Source of the DNA: Anaerolineae bacterium
GTDB lineage: Bacteria > Chloroflexota > Anaerolineae > Aggregatilineales > Phototrophicaceae
Length of the DNA: 64,000 bases
Assembly: GCA_025055175.1 (NCBI GenBank)
Contig: JANWYT010000015.1
Location: 82,891 to 146,890, forward strand
Reading direction: 5' to 3'
Shown here piece after piece: positions 51,080 through 60,489 of this stretch. Both the position numbers and the translations under genes were made by a program. How positions within the stretch are numbered: position 1 is the stretch's first letter; every line of letters begins with the position of its first letter. The notes beneath the pieces are model-generated. The model was not told the DNA's origin and searched no databases. It worked only from the letters and a program-made list of their open reading frames with translations.

Positions 51080-52060
51080 TCATCCCTCCGTTGAGCGCTG
51101 TGCAGGGCGCAGCGCTTCAGAGACGAGCAAGCGACCCGCGCCGCTCAGGGTGTATTCAGGCAGGTTGGCGGGGATGAGGGCGCTGTCTCCGCGCGCCAGA
51201 GAGAAGGCTTGGCCCAAGCCTTCCAGCATCAGGCTGCCGTCCAGACAGGTGAGGGCCTGGAAGCGGCCAGCGGTGTACTGCGTACGATGTTCGTCGCGCA
51301 ACACCCAGTGGCGCGTGCAGAAGTAAGGCCCTTGCACTACCAGCGCGTCTTCTTCGGCGTCGAAACGAGCCAGCGTGGGCAGGCTGTTGAGGTTGGCCAC
51401 TTGGATGGCTTTGTCGATATGCAGCGGTCGCGGCTGCCCGTCCAAGCCCATCCGCCCCCAGTCGTACAGGCGATAGGTGATATCGCTGGATTGTTGCACC
51501 TCGTAGATCATCAGGCCAGGGCCGATGGCGTGGATTGTGCCGGCGGGCATGTACAGCACATCGTCGGGCCGCGCCTCTGCATAGACCAGCAGGCTCTCCA
51601 GCGTCTCCTGGCGTATGGCGGCGGCCAGAGCCTGCGGCGTCGTGCCAGGATGGACGCCGATCACCAGGCGCGCCCCTGGCGTGGCTTCTAGGATGATCCA
51701 AGCTTCTGTCTTGCCGCGCGGATCGCCTTCCAGCCGACGAGCCTGCTCGTCGTCAGGATGAACCTGAATGCTCAGCCAATCCTGCGCGTCTATCAGCTTC
51801 ACCAACAGCGGGAAGCCCTCGGCAGGGTTGAAGCCTTCGCCCACCAGAGCCGCCCCATAGACGGCCAGCAGGTCGCCCAGAGTGCGTCCGTCATATGGCC
51901 CGCCATCGATCAAGGCGCTGTCGTGGACTTCCCAAGATTCGCCGTAAGGCTCAGAGCTGAGCAGGCGCTTGCCGTAATCGGCGAGTCGGCGTCCACCCCA
52001 CACGCGGGTGTGTAGACGAGCGCTCAACTTCAAAGGGGGTAACGAGGGGATCGTGGTCAT
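51080..52060 (-). CDS. manA: Mannose-6-phosphate isomerase, class I (short type)
   Basis: Interconverts fructose-6-P and mannose-6-P, feeding GDP-sugar synthesis. Landmarks: WGGRRLADYGKRLLSS, KLIDAQDWLSIQVHPDDEQA (zinc ligands in QxH), GKTEAWIIL, VLYMPAGTIHAIGPGLMIYE and VQQSSDITYRLYDWGRMG. 326 residues, typical of the Bacillus-type enzyme. The start is ATG 52060 with GAGGAGG 8 bases upstream, overlapping the GNAT gene stop as ATGA. It supports the glycan synthesis suggested by the glycosyltransferase and RmlC-like genes elsewhere in the window. Confidence 0.93.
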   Translation of the reverse strand: MTTIPSLPPLKLSARLHTRVWGGRRLADYGKRLLSSEPYGESWEVHDSALIDGGPYDGRTLGDLLAVYGAALVGEGFNPAEGFPLLVKLIDAQDWLSIQVHPDDEQARRLEGDPRGKTEAWIILEATPGARLVIGVHPGTTPQALAAAIRQETLESLLVYAEARPDDVLYMPAGTIHAIGPGLMIYEVQQSSDITYRLYDWGRMGLDGQPRPLHIDKAIQVANLNSLPTLARFDAEEDALVVQGPYFCTRHWVLRDEHRTQYTAGRFQALTCLDGSLMLEGLGQAFSLARGDSALIPANLPEYTLSGAGRLLVSEALRPAQRSTEG

Positions 52061-52632
52061 GGTTGCTTCCTCCTCAGCCAATCTTGGCGCAAAATGGCGC
52101 ACATCCCCAGGTCGCGGGCTTCTCCCCATTTGATGACGGCCTGGCGTTGCACGCCTTCAAAGACCATCCCACACTTCAGCATGACTCGCATGGAAGCAGG
52201 GTTGTTGGTGAAGTAAGTGGCGAAGATACGGTTGAGGCCTAGCTCGGCGAAGCCGAAGTCGATCATGGTCTGTACAGCTTCGCTCATGTAGCCCCGCCCC
52301 CAGTAGGTCACACCCAGCCAATAGCCCAGCTCGGCGCGCCGATGCAGGTAGTTGGGCCATAAACCCACCGAGCCAATGAGCTGGTCGTCCGCGCGACGTA
52401 CGATGACCAGGGGTAGACCTTCGCCCGACTCGATGCGGACGCGGGCGCGCTCTACCCAAGCATCAGCTTCGTAGCGTTCGTAGGGATGCGGCATGTTGAG
52501 CAGCATTTCGCTCACGCGCCTGTCGCGGGCCAGGTGGTAGATGTGGACGGCGTCGCCAGGCTGAGGAGCGCGCAGCAGCAGCCGTTCGGTGTACCAGCGT
52601 TGCTCAAGCAGCGTCTCGTCGATCACGCTCAT
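52057..52632 (-). CDS. GNAT acetyltransferase, RimJ/RimL type
   Basis: 191 residues: ERLLLRAPQPGDAVHIYHLA is the N-terminal strand, LIGSVGLWPNYLHRRAELGY is the GNAT core and LGVTYWGRGYMSEAVQTMID the acetyl-CoA loop, followed by LNRIFATYFTNNPASMRVML and KCGMVFEGVQRQAVI, which is the RimJ/L signature. It acetylates alpha-amino groups of proteins or small amines. Located between the HtrA and PMI genes, coupled to both by 5-bp gap and 4-bp overlap. Confidence 0.92.
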   Translation of the reverse strand: MSVIDETLLEQRWYTERLLLRAPQPGDAVHIYHLARDRRVSEMLLNMPHPYERYEADAWVERARVRIESGEGLPLVIVRRADDQLIGSVGLWPNYLHRRAELGYWLGVTYWGRGYMSEAVQTMIDFGFAELGLNRIFATYFTNNPASMRVMLKCGMVFEGVQRQAVIKWGEARDLGMCAILRQDWLRRKQP

Positions 52633-52637
52633 GGCGC

Positions 52638-53867
52638 TCAGCCCTGGCAGTCGCGGATGGGAGTAGGTTGGGCGGGGCGTTCAGTCAGCGTCAAGCTGAT
52701 CTCGAGGGGCTGGCCTTCGCGCAGCAGGCCCAGGCGCACGGTCTGGCCCACCTGAGTGTGCGCCAACAGATAGGCCGACAAGCTGGCCATGTCGCGGATG
52801 GGCTGGCCGTCTACGCTCAGCAGCAAGTCGCCGCCCGCGCACACGCGCTGGCCGCGCACCTCTCGCCAGCGCGTGCCGCCGCGCAAGCCAGCCGCTTCTG
52901 CTGGGGAACCCTGAGCAATGCCGCGCACCAGCACGCCCGCGCGCACGGGCAGGCCCAACTCATCTGCTAGGCCCGCCACTCCATAGCCGCCGTCCTCTGG
53001 CGTAATGCTGATCCCCAACCAGGGATAGAGGGCGCGCCGATGGCGCAGCAGCTGAGGCGCAATGCGGGCTACGCTGGACGACGGCACGGCGAAGCCTACG
53101 CCCTGGAACGTCCCGTTCTCGGTGCGAATGGCGCTGATGACGCCGACGACCTCGCCGCGCGCGTTGAGCAATGGGCTGCCGCTGCTGCCAGGGTTGACAG
53201 GTGCAGAGAGCTGGATGACGGACGGGTTTTCGTAGCCCAGAGCGCTGAGCAGTTGAGCAGGCAGGCCCAGCCCCAGCCATTCTGCTGTGCGCAGGCTGCG
53301 TCCTAGCCCGCTGATGATGCCGACGCTGAGCGAGCCGTGCAGCCCAAAAGGATGGCCGATGACGATAGCTTGCTGGCCCACGCGCAGCGCCGCGCTATCG
53401 CCCAAGAGCAGCGGCGGGGCCGGCGGCGGCGTGGACAAGCGCAGCAGGGCCAGATCGCTGTAGGGATCGAAGGCGATGAGGGCAGCGCTGGTGAACGCAC
53501 CATCAGCCAACAGCACGCGCAGCGTCTGAGCATCTTGCACCAGGTGAGCGCTGGTGATGACGTGGCCCTGCGTGTCGAACAAGAAGCCCGCTCCTTTGCT
53601 GCTCTCTTGGCCCGCGCTCTCAGCGTGGATGGCCACCACCGAAGGCAAGGCGCGCTCGTAGACGCTGCTCAGCAGCAGGTCATCAGCTTCGACCTGGGCC
53701 AGCAGAGCTTGAGGGAGCGGTGTAGTGGGCATAGACGCCTGAGCCGCTCCTGACCAGGCTAGCAGCAAAGCTGAGTCATCCGCAGTGAGCGCGCTCTGGC
53801 GACCCGCCAACCAGGCCAGGGCCAGGCTGCTCGCAGCGCACATAATCCACAATAGGCGACGCAGCAT
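52638..53867 (-). CDS. HtrA/DegP-like serine protease with PDZ domain
   Basis: A secreted or anchored protease of envelope quality control. The membrane anchor (MLRRLLWIMCAASSLALAWL) is followed by the trypsin-like domain: GHVITSAHLVQDAQ (His), DPYSDLALLRLS (Asp) and APVNPGSSGSPLLNARGE (Ser, in GSSGSP where most HtrA have GNSGGP), so the triad is complete. A PDZ domain follows (PYAGVLVRGIAQGSPAEAAG-like, DLLLSVDGQPIRDMASLSAY). The start is ATG 53867; TTG 53885 would add six residues. 409 residues, normal. Confidence 0.93.
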   Translation of the reverse strand: MLRRLLWIMCAASSLALAWLAGRQSALTADDSALLLAWSGAAQASMPTTPLPQALLAQVEADDLLLSSVYERALPSVVAIHAESAGQESSKGAGFLFDTQGHVITSAHLVQDAQTLRVLLADGAFTSAALIAFDPYSDLALLRLSTPPPAPPLLLGDSAALRVGQQAIVIGHPFGLHGSLSVGIISGLGRSLRTAEWLGLGLPAQLLSALGYENPSVIQLSAPVNPGSSGSPLLNARGEVVGVISAIRTENGTFQGVGFAVPSSSVARIAPQLLRHRRALYPWLGISITPEDGGYGVAGLADELGLPVRAGVLVRGIAQGSPAEAAGLRGGTRWREVRGQRVCAGGDLLLSVDGQPIRDMASLSAYLLAHTQVGQTVRLGLLREGQPLEISLTLTERPAQPTPIRDCQG

Positions 53868-54065
53868 ACGCTTCCATCGGCACAAGACAGCACAAGAGAC
53901 GCAAGTGGGCGCACCATCCAGGTGCTACTCAAGTGTACCACAGCACAGTCTCCAGGTTGGCTTCAAAAGCGGCCAGTTCAGGCTGTCGTCCCAGGCGCGG
54001 GCTGTTGTCTCGCTTCGGCTTATGTTAGGCTTAGAAGCCCAGTCACCGCAGCAGGAGCGCCACCG

Positions 54066-55184
54066 ATGTCCATCTTCGCCCAACCCGCCCCGCAGGCCGA
54101 GCGACCCTTCTTCGTCGATGCCCACCTAGACATCGCCTGGAACGCCATCGTCTTCGGCCGCAACCCGCGCGAGCCGCTGGCCGTTCGGCGCGCCCGCGAG
54201 CAGGGCAGCCAGGCGCAACGGAGCAACGGCACGTCCGTCGTGAGCCTGGAAGACATGCTGCGCGGCGGCGTGGGCCTCATCTGCGTCACGCTCTACACTG
54301 GCCCGACTTGGGCCAACTTCAGCCCGCTGGATCGCGGCTACGACAACGCTCAGCAGGCCAATGCTCTGGCCCATGAGCAACTGCGCGTCTACACCGAGCT
54401 GCTGGCAGCAGAGCCGCGCCTGCGCCTGATCCGCAACCGCCAAGATTTGGCCACCCTGCGCCAAGCCCGCGCGCAAGGCCAAGCCGCCCTGGGCCTTATC
54501 GTTTTAATGGAGGGCGGCGACCCCATCCTCTCACCCGCTCAATTCGATGAATGGTTCAGGGCAGGGGTGCGCATCGTCGGGCCAGCCTGGAGCGCCACCC
54601 GCTACAGCGGCGGCACGATCTATCACGGGCGCGGCGGCGGCCCACTCACCAATTTGGGCCGTCAACTGTTGGTGGTCATGGCCCGCTACAGCGCCATCCT
54701 AGATTTGAGTCACATGGACGAGTCGGCTTATCTGGAAGCCGTTGAGTCGTATCAAGGTGGGATCATCGCCAGCCACAGCAACCCGCGCGACTTCATCCGC
54801 AGCACCACCAACCGCCACCTCAGCGACGCCATGATCCGCAAGCTGGCGGCGCGCGGCGGCGTCATGGGCCTGGTGGCCTTCAACGCCTTCTTGCACGCCA
54901 ACCGCGACCTGGCCAACCAACGTCACAACACTCCCATCAGCCGCTACGTCGATACTTTCGCTTATGTGGCTGACCTGCTAGGGACGACCGACAACTTGGG
55001 GATCGGCACAGACTGGGACGGCGGCTTCGGCCTAGAGCGCGTGCCGCAGGGCCTAGACAGCCACGCTGATTTTCCACGTCTAGCGGAGGCGCTCAGCGCG
55101 CGCGGCTACAGCGATGAGCAGGTGCGTGGCATAATGGGCGGCAACTTCCTGCGCCTGTTCGAGCGAGCCTTGCCCAGCGTTTGA
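54066..55184 (+). CDS. Membrane dipeptidase (M19 family)
   Basis: A TIM-barrel zinc peptidase: PFFVDAHLDIAWNAIVFGRN supplies HxD, GLIVLMEGGDPILS the bridging Glu, and SYQGGIIASHSNPRDFIRST and DNLGIGTDWDGGFGLERVPQ the remaining ligands and DWDGG block. 372 residues from ATG 54066, which has AGGAG 7 bases before it; the longer reading from 53922 overlaps the upstream promoter region shared with htrA. Acts on dipeptides, including D-amino-acid containing ones in some members. 270 bp without a gene follow (55185-55454); I see nothing convincing there. Confidence 0.92.
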   Translation: MSIFAQPAPQAERPFFVDAHLDIAWNAIVFGRNPREPLAVRRAREQGSQAQRSNGTSVVSLEDMLRGGVGLICVTLYTGPTWANFSPLDRGYDNAQQANALAHEQLRVYTELLAAEPRLRLIRNRQDLATLRQARAQGQAALGLIVLMEGGDPILSPAQFDEWFRAGVRIVGPAWSATRYSGGTIYHGRGGGPLTNLGRQLLVVMARYSAILDLSHMDESAYLEAVESYQGGIIASHSNPRDFIRSTTNRHLSDAMIRKLAARGGVMGLVAFNAFLHANRDLANQRHNTPISRYVDTFAYVADLLGTTDNLGIGTDWDGGFGLERVPQGLDSHADFPRLAEALSARGYSDEQVRGIMGGNFLRLFERALPSV

Positions 55185-55454
55185 CAGGCTTATCCTGTGC
55201 CAGAGCAGCATCGGGTAGTGGATGAAGCGATCCTGGGCTAGGCGGCGCACGCAACCCTGCGCGTTGTCGATCACTCAGGGCGAAGTCTGACCGTCCTTCA
55301 GGCTGCGGATGAGGTCTAAATCGGCGCTAGCCCACGGTCTGACAGCTCCTAGGCGCAGCGCTGACATTTCTTTCTGAACAATCAGCATAGCTCAGCGGAC
55401 GAATCATCGCGGCGACGCAGCCCCCAAAGACTACACGGCGGCGTCGAGCAGTCA

Positions 55455-56318
55455 CTAGGACGCGAGCAAGAAGGCTTCAATCGTCTCGGCGGTAGTGGCG
55501 GCGTATGGGCCGTAGGCCAGGGTGATATGGTTACCCTCGACGGCAGCGTATTGGCCGCGTGGCATGAGGCTCACCGTCTCGCGGGCGCTGGCTTCCGACA
55601 GGACGGGCGGCAAGCCGTTGGGGAAGGGGGCAGGCGCGTTCACCAGCAACGTGGGGCAGTTCACGCGCGCAAAGGTCGAAGGCCAATCCAGACTGATGAC
55701 GCCTTCCATCGCCTGCTCGATGGCATGAGGGGCGGTGACGCTGCGCACCCGACCGTCGTCCAATACGGTTATATCAGCGCGGTACAAGGCTTCCAGGTCG
55801 TCATCCCAAAAGCCATCGGCGTAGTAGTGCGCGCTTTTGATAGCCTTCAGATAGGCTTCCCAGGAAGGCGCAACTTGGCCCAGGCGCTCCAGCGAGGGAC
55901 GAATCTTGGGCAAGACGGCAGGGTCGGTGGCCTCCAGGCCAGCATCGACGATGACCAGGCGGCGCACGCGCTGAGGATGATGGGCAGCCAGATATGCCCC
56001 CAGCAGCCCACCGAAGCTGTGGCCCACCACGTCGGCGCGGCGGATGAGCAGGTCATCCAGCAGAGCTAACAGGTCTTGGACGTGGTCGTCCATTGTGTAG
56101 CCCCTGGGCGGTTTAGCGCTGCCGCCGCGACCGCGCAGGTCGGGGATGAGGACGCGCCGACCTTCCCCCAAGCCGTTGCGCAGCAAGCCACGCCAGCTCC
56201 AACGGTTGGTCGTCAGGCCGTGTAGCAGCAGCACAGGCACGCCCTCATGAGCAGGGTCGTCGTCGTAGACTAGGGCCAGGTCGTCGCGGTAGAAAGTGAA
56301 AGTCGTCAAGTTGTGCAT
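55455..56318 (-). CDS. Alpha/beta hydrolase
   Basis: 287 residues: VPVLLLHGLTTNRWSW is the oxyanion-hole strand, ADVVGHSFGGLLGAYLAAHH the nucleophile elbow with Ser in GHSFGG, PTLLVNAPAPFPNGLPPVLS the strand for the acid, and YAAVEGNHITLAYG the catalytic His. The nearest general types are haloalkane dehalogenase-like and epoxide hydrolase-like esterases; substrate not defined. ATG 56318 has GGAG 7 bases upstream and starts at a conserved strand. Stands alone; 21 bp separate it from a lipoprotein gene on the same strand. Confidence 0.9.
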   Translation of the reverse strand: MHNLTTFTFYRDDLALVYDDDPAHEGVPVLLLHGLTTNRWSWRGLLRNGLGEGRRVLIPDLRGRGGSAKPPRGYTMDDHVQDLLALLDDLLIRRADVVGHSFGGLLGAYLAAHHPQRVRRLVIVDAGLEATDPAVLPKIRPSLERLGQVAPSWEAYLKAIKSAHYYADGFWDDDLEALYRADITVLDDGRVRSVTAPHAIEQAMEGVISLDWPSTFARVNCPTLLVNAPAPFPNGLPPVLSEASARETVSLMPRGQYAAVEGNHITLAYGPYAATTAETIEAFLLAS

Positions 56319-56339
56319 GGGTATCTCCGTAGGTTCGAA

Positions 56340-56756
56340 TCAGGGTGGGCGCAGGCTGTCCAGCAGGCGGCGCAGGTGTGCTTCAGCTTCAGCTTGGCGC
56401 TCTGGTGGGGCGATCAAGCGCACGCTGAGCCGACCTGTAGGCAGAACGCGCTCGGCTTCCAGGCTGATTGTACCTTCGCTCGGACGGAGCGCTTCCGCCG
56501 CTTGGTCACCGATGGCTATCTGTACGGCGTCGTCAGGCGAGGCAATGACGAAGGCGGGCGGCTGCGCGGCGGTGTTGAGCTTGACGACGCGCCAGCCCAG
56601 TGGATAGCTCAGGCGGTAGGCGTCGGTGCTGATCTGGTCAGCGCTGATGGTGACGAAAGTCCCCGGCGTGTGGCTCAGTTGGGGCGGCACGGTGGCCGGC
56701 ACGAGCGGCCCACAGCCTACTAGCAGAGCTAGGATCAGGCCGCACCAAGCTCTCAT
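56340..56756 (-). CDS. Small lipoprotein, hypothetical
   Basis: 138 residues. MRAWCGLILALLVGCGPLVP is a lipoprotein signal with lipobox LVGC, so it would be anchored outside. The mature part has a fold resembling the DUF-type surface proteins with SYPLGWRVVKLNTAAQPPAF and VIASPDDAVQIAIGDQAAEA, followed by the Glu/Arg-rich helix PPERQAEAEAHLRRLLDSLR. The start ATG 56756 overlaps the preceding gene stop as ATGA. Together with that membrane protein it forms a pair of unknown role. Family unrecognised. Confidence 0.78.
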   Translation of the reverse strand: MRAWCGLILALLVGCGPLVPATVPPQLSHTPGTFVTISADQISTDAYRLSYPLGWRVVKLNTAAQPPAFVIASPDDAVQIAIGDQAAEALRPSEGTISLEAERVLPTGRLSVRLIAPPERQAEAEAHLRRLLDSLRPP

Positions 56757-57271
56757 GGGGCGCGGTTGGGGGCGTCTGGCCCGACGAGCTGGCCCAGGCG
56801 CGTGTTGGGATCGTCGCAGCTGGCCCAGCCGCTCCAGCGCGTGATGCGCCAATCGCTGGCCTGCGCGCCGCTGCTAGCCGAGTCTTTCTCAGCACGAGCG
56901 TAGATACACACGCCGCTGAAGCCCTGGCCCTCAGCGTAGGTGGCGATGAGCTGCACATCCCAAGCGTGCGGGCCATCGGGCTGGGCGCGGCGGAAGACAG
57001 CGCTCACGAAGCCGCCCCATTCGTCGGGCAGGTAGTCGTCGATGCAAGCAGAGACCAGGCCGTCGCGGCAGTTCTGAGCCACGTAAGCGCGCAGCTCGTC
57101 GCCCAACAGAGCGCTGGCTTGGCCGTCCTCGGCGCGCGCAGCGTGATAGACAAAATCCAGGGCCACTTGGTAGGCTAGGTTGAGCTGCTGCGGCACGAGG
57201 ACGGCGGTCAGCAGCACCGCCGAGCCGACGAACGCGGCGATGAGGACGACAAGCCAGGGGCGACGGGACAT
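56753..57271 (-). CDS. Hypothetical single-span membrane protein
   Basis: 172 residues. One N-terminal membrane segment (VVLIAAFVGSAVLLTAVLVP) anchors a soluble extracytoplasmic domain with CRDGLVSACIDDYLPDEWGG, DVQLIATYAEGQGFSGVCIY and WRITRWSGWASCDDP, containing Cys residues that may pair. The pattern of an NTF2-like fold is possible but unproven. ATG 57271 follows GAGAG. Encoded with the lipoprotein gene in a two-gene operon; no database relative recognised from sequence alone. Confidence 0.72.
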   Translation of the reverse strand: MSRRPWLVVLIAAFVGSAVLLTAVLVPQQLNLAYQVALDFVYHAARAEDGQASALLGDELRAYVAQNCRDGLVSACIDDYLPDEWGGFVSAVFRRAQPDGPHAWDVQLIATYAEGQGFSGVCIYARAEKDSASSGAQASDWRITRWSGWASCDDPNTRLGQLVGPDAPNRAP

Positions 57272-57419
57272 GCAGCATCTCTCGTGGATAGCTCAGCATA
57301 GACGCCCTATGCTTAACAGAAGACGGCCTGCTGGTCAATCCCTGGCCCTTTTCATGGCTCGGCATTCACATTAGACTTTCTCTCATACCCCGTGTTTTCG
57401 CTACGATTGAGGTCGTGAT

Positions 57420-58730
57420 TTGTCGGACTGGATGCTTTCAGACGCTGAAATACCCATCTACGAGCGCATTTGCCGTTGGATGAAGCGCAACTACCCGCCA
57501 GCTAACCAGGCCGATCATCAATTCGCCCTGGCTAACCCGGCCTGCGCCAATCCCACTGCGCTCAGCTACCTGAGGGCCAACTTTGCTGTAGGCGACGGCT
57601 GGCACTATCAGAGCCACGACGTTCAGCCCTGCGACCTCATCTCGCCTGTGCTGCGCTACGTGGACGATCTGCCAGTGACGCGCACCGGAGCGTTGCGCTT
57701 TCGCTTTCAGCATGAAGATGGCCGGACGTTCGACGTGCTGCTGGTGACCATCCTTTTGTTCGACGACGACTTCAACAGCACCGTTCACGCAGTGGCCAGC
57801 GTGCCGCGCGAACATTCAGCCCACTGGCTGGCCCTGGAGAAAGAATGTCGGCGCATCGACAATTCCGCCCTGCCCTATCGCGGCAAGGTCTACGTCATCG
57901 GCGGACAAGAGAGCAGCTTCGACACCAGCGTGCGCTGGGATGAGATTTACCTGCCCCAAAACCTGAAGGACGATATCTTGCGCGACGTAGACGCCTTCTT
58001 CCAGAAGGGCGTGAGCATTTACCAGCGCCTCAACATCAGACCCTTCCGCAAGCTGCTCTTGGCTGGCGTGCCAGGCACGGGCAAGACCATGATCTGTTCG
58101 GCGCTGGCCCATTGGGCCTTGCAGCGCAAGTACTTCGTCGTCTACGTGAGCGGCGCCAACACCTACGGCGCTAAGTTCTGGAAGGTTCACCAGGCCCTAG
58201 ACATGGCCGCCAGCAGCGAGTCGCCGACGCTAGTCATCGTCGAAGAGCTGGACGCCTACCTGGAAGACGACAGCAAAGCCGAGCTGCTCAACGTCTTAGA
58301 CGGCTCTGAGTCGCCCATCAACAATCACGGCACGATCATGATCGCCACCACCAACCACCCCGAAAAGATTGACGATCGGGTGATGAAGCGACCTGGCCGC
58401 CTAGATCGAATCTTCGTCATCCCAGAGATGGAGAGCCAGGAGAGTACCGAAGCCATGCTGCGCAAGTACATGGGCGAGCATTGGCGCGACGACCACGCCA
58501 CCATCGTGCCGCAGCTCTTGGGCAAACCAGGGGCTTTCATCCGCGAGGTGGCTCTGTATGCCCTGACGATGGCCGCCTACAACGACTCGCTAGACGTCTC
58601 ATTGGAGCTGCTGCAACAATCCCTCCACACCCTCACCCAACAAATCGAAGCCAAAGACGACTTCCTGACGGCGCGCAAGCGCAGCGAGATGGGCTTGCTC
58701 TCTGAGCGGCGACGGGCCCTTCCCTTCTGA
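57420..58730 (+). CDS. AAA-family ATPase of unknown role
   Basis: 436 residues. The C-terminal 250 are an AAA module: KLLLAGVPGTGKTMICSALA is Walker A, PTLVIVEELDAYLEDDSKAE the Walker B, where the usual DE is EE, HGTIMIATTNHPEKIDD sensor 1, and RVMKRPGRLDRIFVIPEM the SRH. The N-terminal 190 residues (RICRWMKRNYPPANQADHQF, LSYLRANFAVGDGWHYQSHD) have no recognised domain. It resembles the stand-alone 26S-proteasome/BCS1-like bacterial ATPases. The start is TTG 57420 with GAGG 7 bases upstream; ATG 57432 would remove only four residues. Its 3' end converges on the glutamyltransferase gene, with a 22-bp gap. Confidence 0.85.
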   Translation: MSDWMLSDAEIPIYERICRWMKRNYPPANQADHQFALANPACANPTALSYLRANFAVGDGWHYQSHDVQPCDLISPVLRYVDDLPVTRTGALRFRFQHEDGRTFDVLLVTILLFDDDFNSTVHAVASVPREHSAHWLALEKECRRIDNSALPYRGKVYVIGGQESSFDTSVRWDEIYLPQNLKDDILRDVDAFFQKGVSIYQRLNIRPFRKLLLAGVPGTGKTMICSALAHWALQRKYFVVYVSGANTYGAKFWKVHQALDMAASSESPTLVIVEELDAYLEDDSKAELLNVLDGSESPINNHGTIMIATTNHPEKIDDRVMKRPGRLDRIFVIPEMESQESTEAMLRKYMGEHWRDDHATIVPQLLGKPGAFIREVALYALTMAAYNDSLDVSLELLQQSLHTLTQQIEAKDDFLTARKRSEMGLLSERRRALPF

Positions 58731-58752
58731 TCCGATCAGGCCACGCAGCGCT

Positions 58753-60375
58753 TTAGTAGGCGGCCACCAGGCCATCGTGACGCGGATCGCTGCCGCCCCA
58801 CAGCGCGCCCGTCTCTGGATGGCGCAAGAGGATATGGCCGCCGCCGAAGACGCCACGCTCGTAGCCGCTGACGGGGCGGACGCGGTGGCCCAAGCGCGCC
58901 AGCTCGGCCATCATGGCCACCGAGAAGCCCTCCTCTATGGCCAAAACGCTGTCGGCGCTGCCATCCAACAAGCACCAGCGTGGCCTGTCCAAGGCGCTCT
59001 GCGGATCCAGCAGGTCGTCGACCAGGCCATTGACCGCTTGCAAGTGGGCCTGCGGCTGGTTGAAGCCGCCCATAATGCCGAAAGCAGCGTAGAACGCGCC
59101 CTGGCGCAGCAACATGCCCGGCATGATCGTGTGGTAGGGGCGCTTGCCACCGACTAGCGCATTGGGATGACTAGGGTCTAGGCTGAAGTTCGCGCCGCGA
59201 TTTTGCAAGAAGACGCCCGTCCCCTGAGCCACTACTCCGCTGCCGAAGCCCATGTACAAGCTGTTGATGAAGGAACAAGCGTTGCCCTGCGCGTCTGCCG
59301 TACACAGGTAAATTGTGTCGCTGTGGGCAGGAGGCGTGCCGAAGCTAGGGGGCTGCATAGCCCTATCGGATCGGATGAGGGCGCGGCGCGCGGCGGCGTA
59401 GCCCTTGTCCAACAAGCCTGTCACGTTGACTGCTTGGCGCGCAGGATCGGCGATGTATTGACGCGCGTCGGCGAAGGCTAAGCGCATGGCTTCGATCATC
59501 ACGTGGTGCTTGCGCGGGTCATCGTGGTCGTATTGAGCCAGGTCGAAGCCTTCGACGATGTTGAGGGCTTGCAGCGCCGCCAAGCCCTGGCCGTTGGGCG
59601 GATGTTCGACGACGGTCACGCGGCGATAGTCGCTGCTGATGGGCCGCTCCCAGGTGGTGCGATGAGCCTTCAGATCGTCCAGCGTCATCAGCCCGCCCAA
59701 TTCCTGCACTGTGTTGACGATGGCCTCGGCGATTGGCCCTTCGTAGAAGGCCTGCGCGCCACCCTCGGCCACCAGACGGAAGGTGAGGGCCAGGCCGCCC
59801 AGGCGCACTTTCTGGCCCACGCGCGGAGCGCGCCCCTGGGGTAAATAGTCCTCGGTGAAGGGCTTGGTCTTGAGCAGAGCCTCGGCGCTCTGCCAGGCCT
59901 GGCCGTAGACGGGCGAGGTGTGGAAGCCGTTTTCGGCGTAGTCGATGGCGTCTTGCAGCACGTCGGCCAAGCTCATCGTGCCATGCCGCGCCAGCAGGTC
60001 GGCCCAGCCCGCCGCTGCCCCAGGCACGGTGACGGTGTGTATGCTGCGCTCTGGCAGAGCGCCAGTGATCCCCTTGCTGGCCAAATACGGTATGCTGAGA
60101 GCGGCAGGGGCAGCGCCGCTGCCGTTCATGGCGCTCACCTGTCCTGTGCTGGCGTCGTAGTACAGGGCAAAGCAATCACCGCCGATGCCCGTGCTGTGAG
60201 GAGCGACGACGTTCATCACAGCGGCGCTAGCGATGGCGGCGTCGGCTGCGTTGCCCCCGCGCCGCAGGATGTTCAGGCCGGCTTGGGCCGCTAGCGGATG
60301 ACTGGCGGCACATGCGCCGCGCTCGGCCAGCACGGCGCTGCGCCTAGAGCGAAATTCAAACGGGATGTCGCGCAT
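58753..60375 (-). CDS. ggt: Gamma-glutamyltransferase
   Basis: An autoprocessing Ntn-hydrolase family enzyme. Landmarks: AASHPLAAQAGLNILRRGGN, PHSTGIGGDCFALYYDASTG, ATWERPISSDYRRVTVVEHP-like segment near Lys/Asp-binding residues, and, at the processing site, HSDTIYLCTADAQGNACSFI, where Thr is the nucleophile released on cleavage; TIMPGMLLRQGAFYAAFG closes the active site. 540 residues. ATG 60375 has GGAG 5 bases before it. No signal peptide; cytoplasmic or non-classical. It cleaves glutathione or gamma-glutamyl amides; relation to the sulfur genes at 12-13 kb is possible but not shown. Confidence 0.92.
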   Translation of the reverse strand: MRDIPFEFRSRRSAVLAERGACAASHPLAAQAGLNILRRGGNAADAAIASAAVMNVVAPHSTGIGGDCFALYYDASTGQVSAMNGSGAAPAALSIPYLASKGITGALPERSIHTVTVPGAAAGWADLLARHGTMSLADVLQDAIDYAENGFHTSPVYGQAWQSAEALLKTKPFTEDYLPQGRAPRVGQKVRLGGLALTFRLVAEGGAQAFYEGPIAEAIVNTVQELGGLMTLDDLKAHRTTWERPISSDYRRVTVVEHPPNGQGLAALQALNIVEGFDLAQYDHDDPRKHHVMIEAMRLAFADARQYIADPARQAVNVTGLLDKGYAAARRALIRSDRAMQPPSFGTPPAHSDTIYLCTADAQGNACSFINSLYMGFGSGVVAQGTGVFLQNRGANFSLDPSHPNALVGGKRPYHTIMPGMLLRQGAFYAAFGIMGGFNQPQAHLQAVNGLVDDLLDPQSALDRPRWCLLDGSADSVLAIEEGFSVAMMAELARLGHRVRPVSGYERGVFGGGHILLRHPETGALWGGSDPRHDGLVAAY

Positions 60376-60394
60376 GATTTCTCCGAAGAAAGGG

Positions 60395-60400
60395 TACAAT
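60395..60400 (+). promoter_or_regulatory. -10 box TACAAT for the SH3-protein gene
   Basis: GGGTACAATAG in the 114-bp gap between divergent genes; the -35 is not recognisable. Confidence 0.4.
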
Positions 60401-60489
60401 AGCAAGCAGTGAGCTGTCATGATCCGCACACAGCGGGAGCGCACACGGCACTCATCATACGCCAGATACAGGGAGAGGGCAATTTTACG

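Noticed and set aside
55185..55454. 270 bp gene-free stretch examined for a small RNA or tRNA
   Set aside because: No cloverleaf, no promoter-terminator pair and no open frame with a ribosome site.
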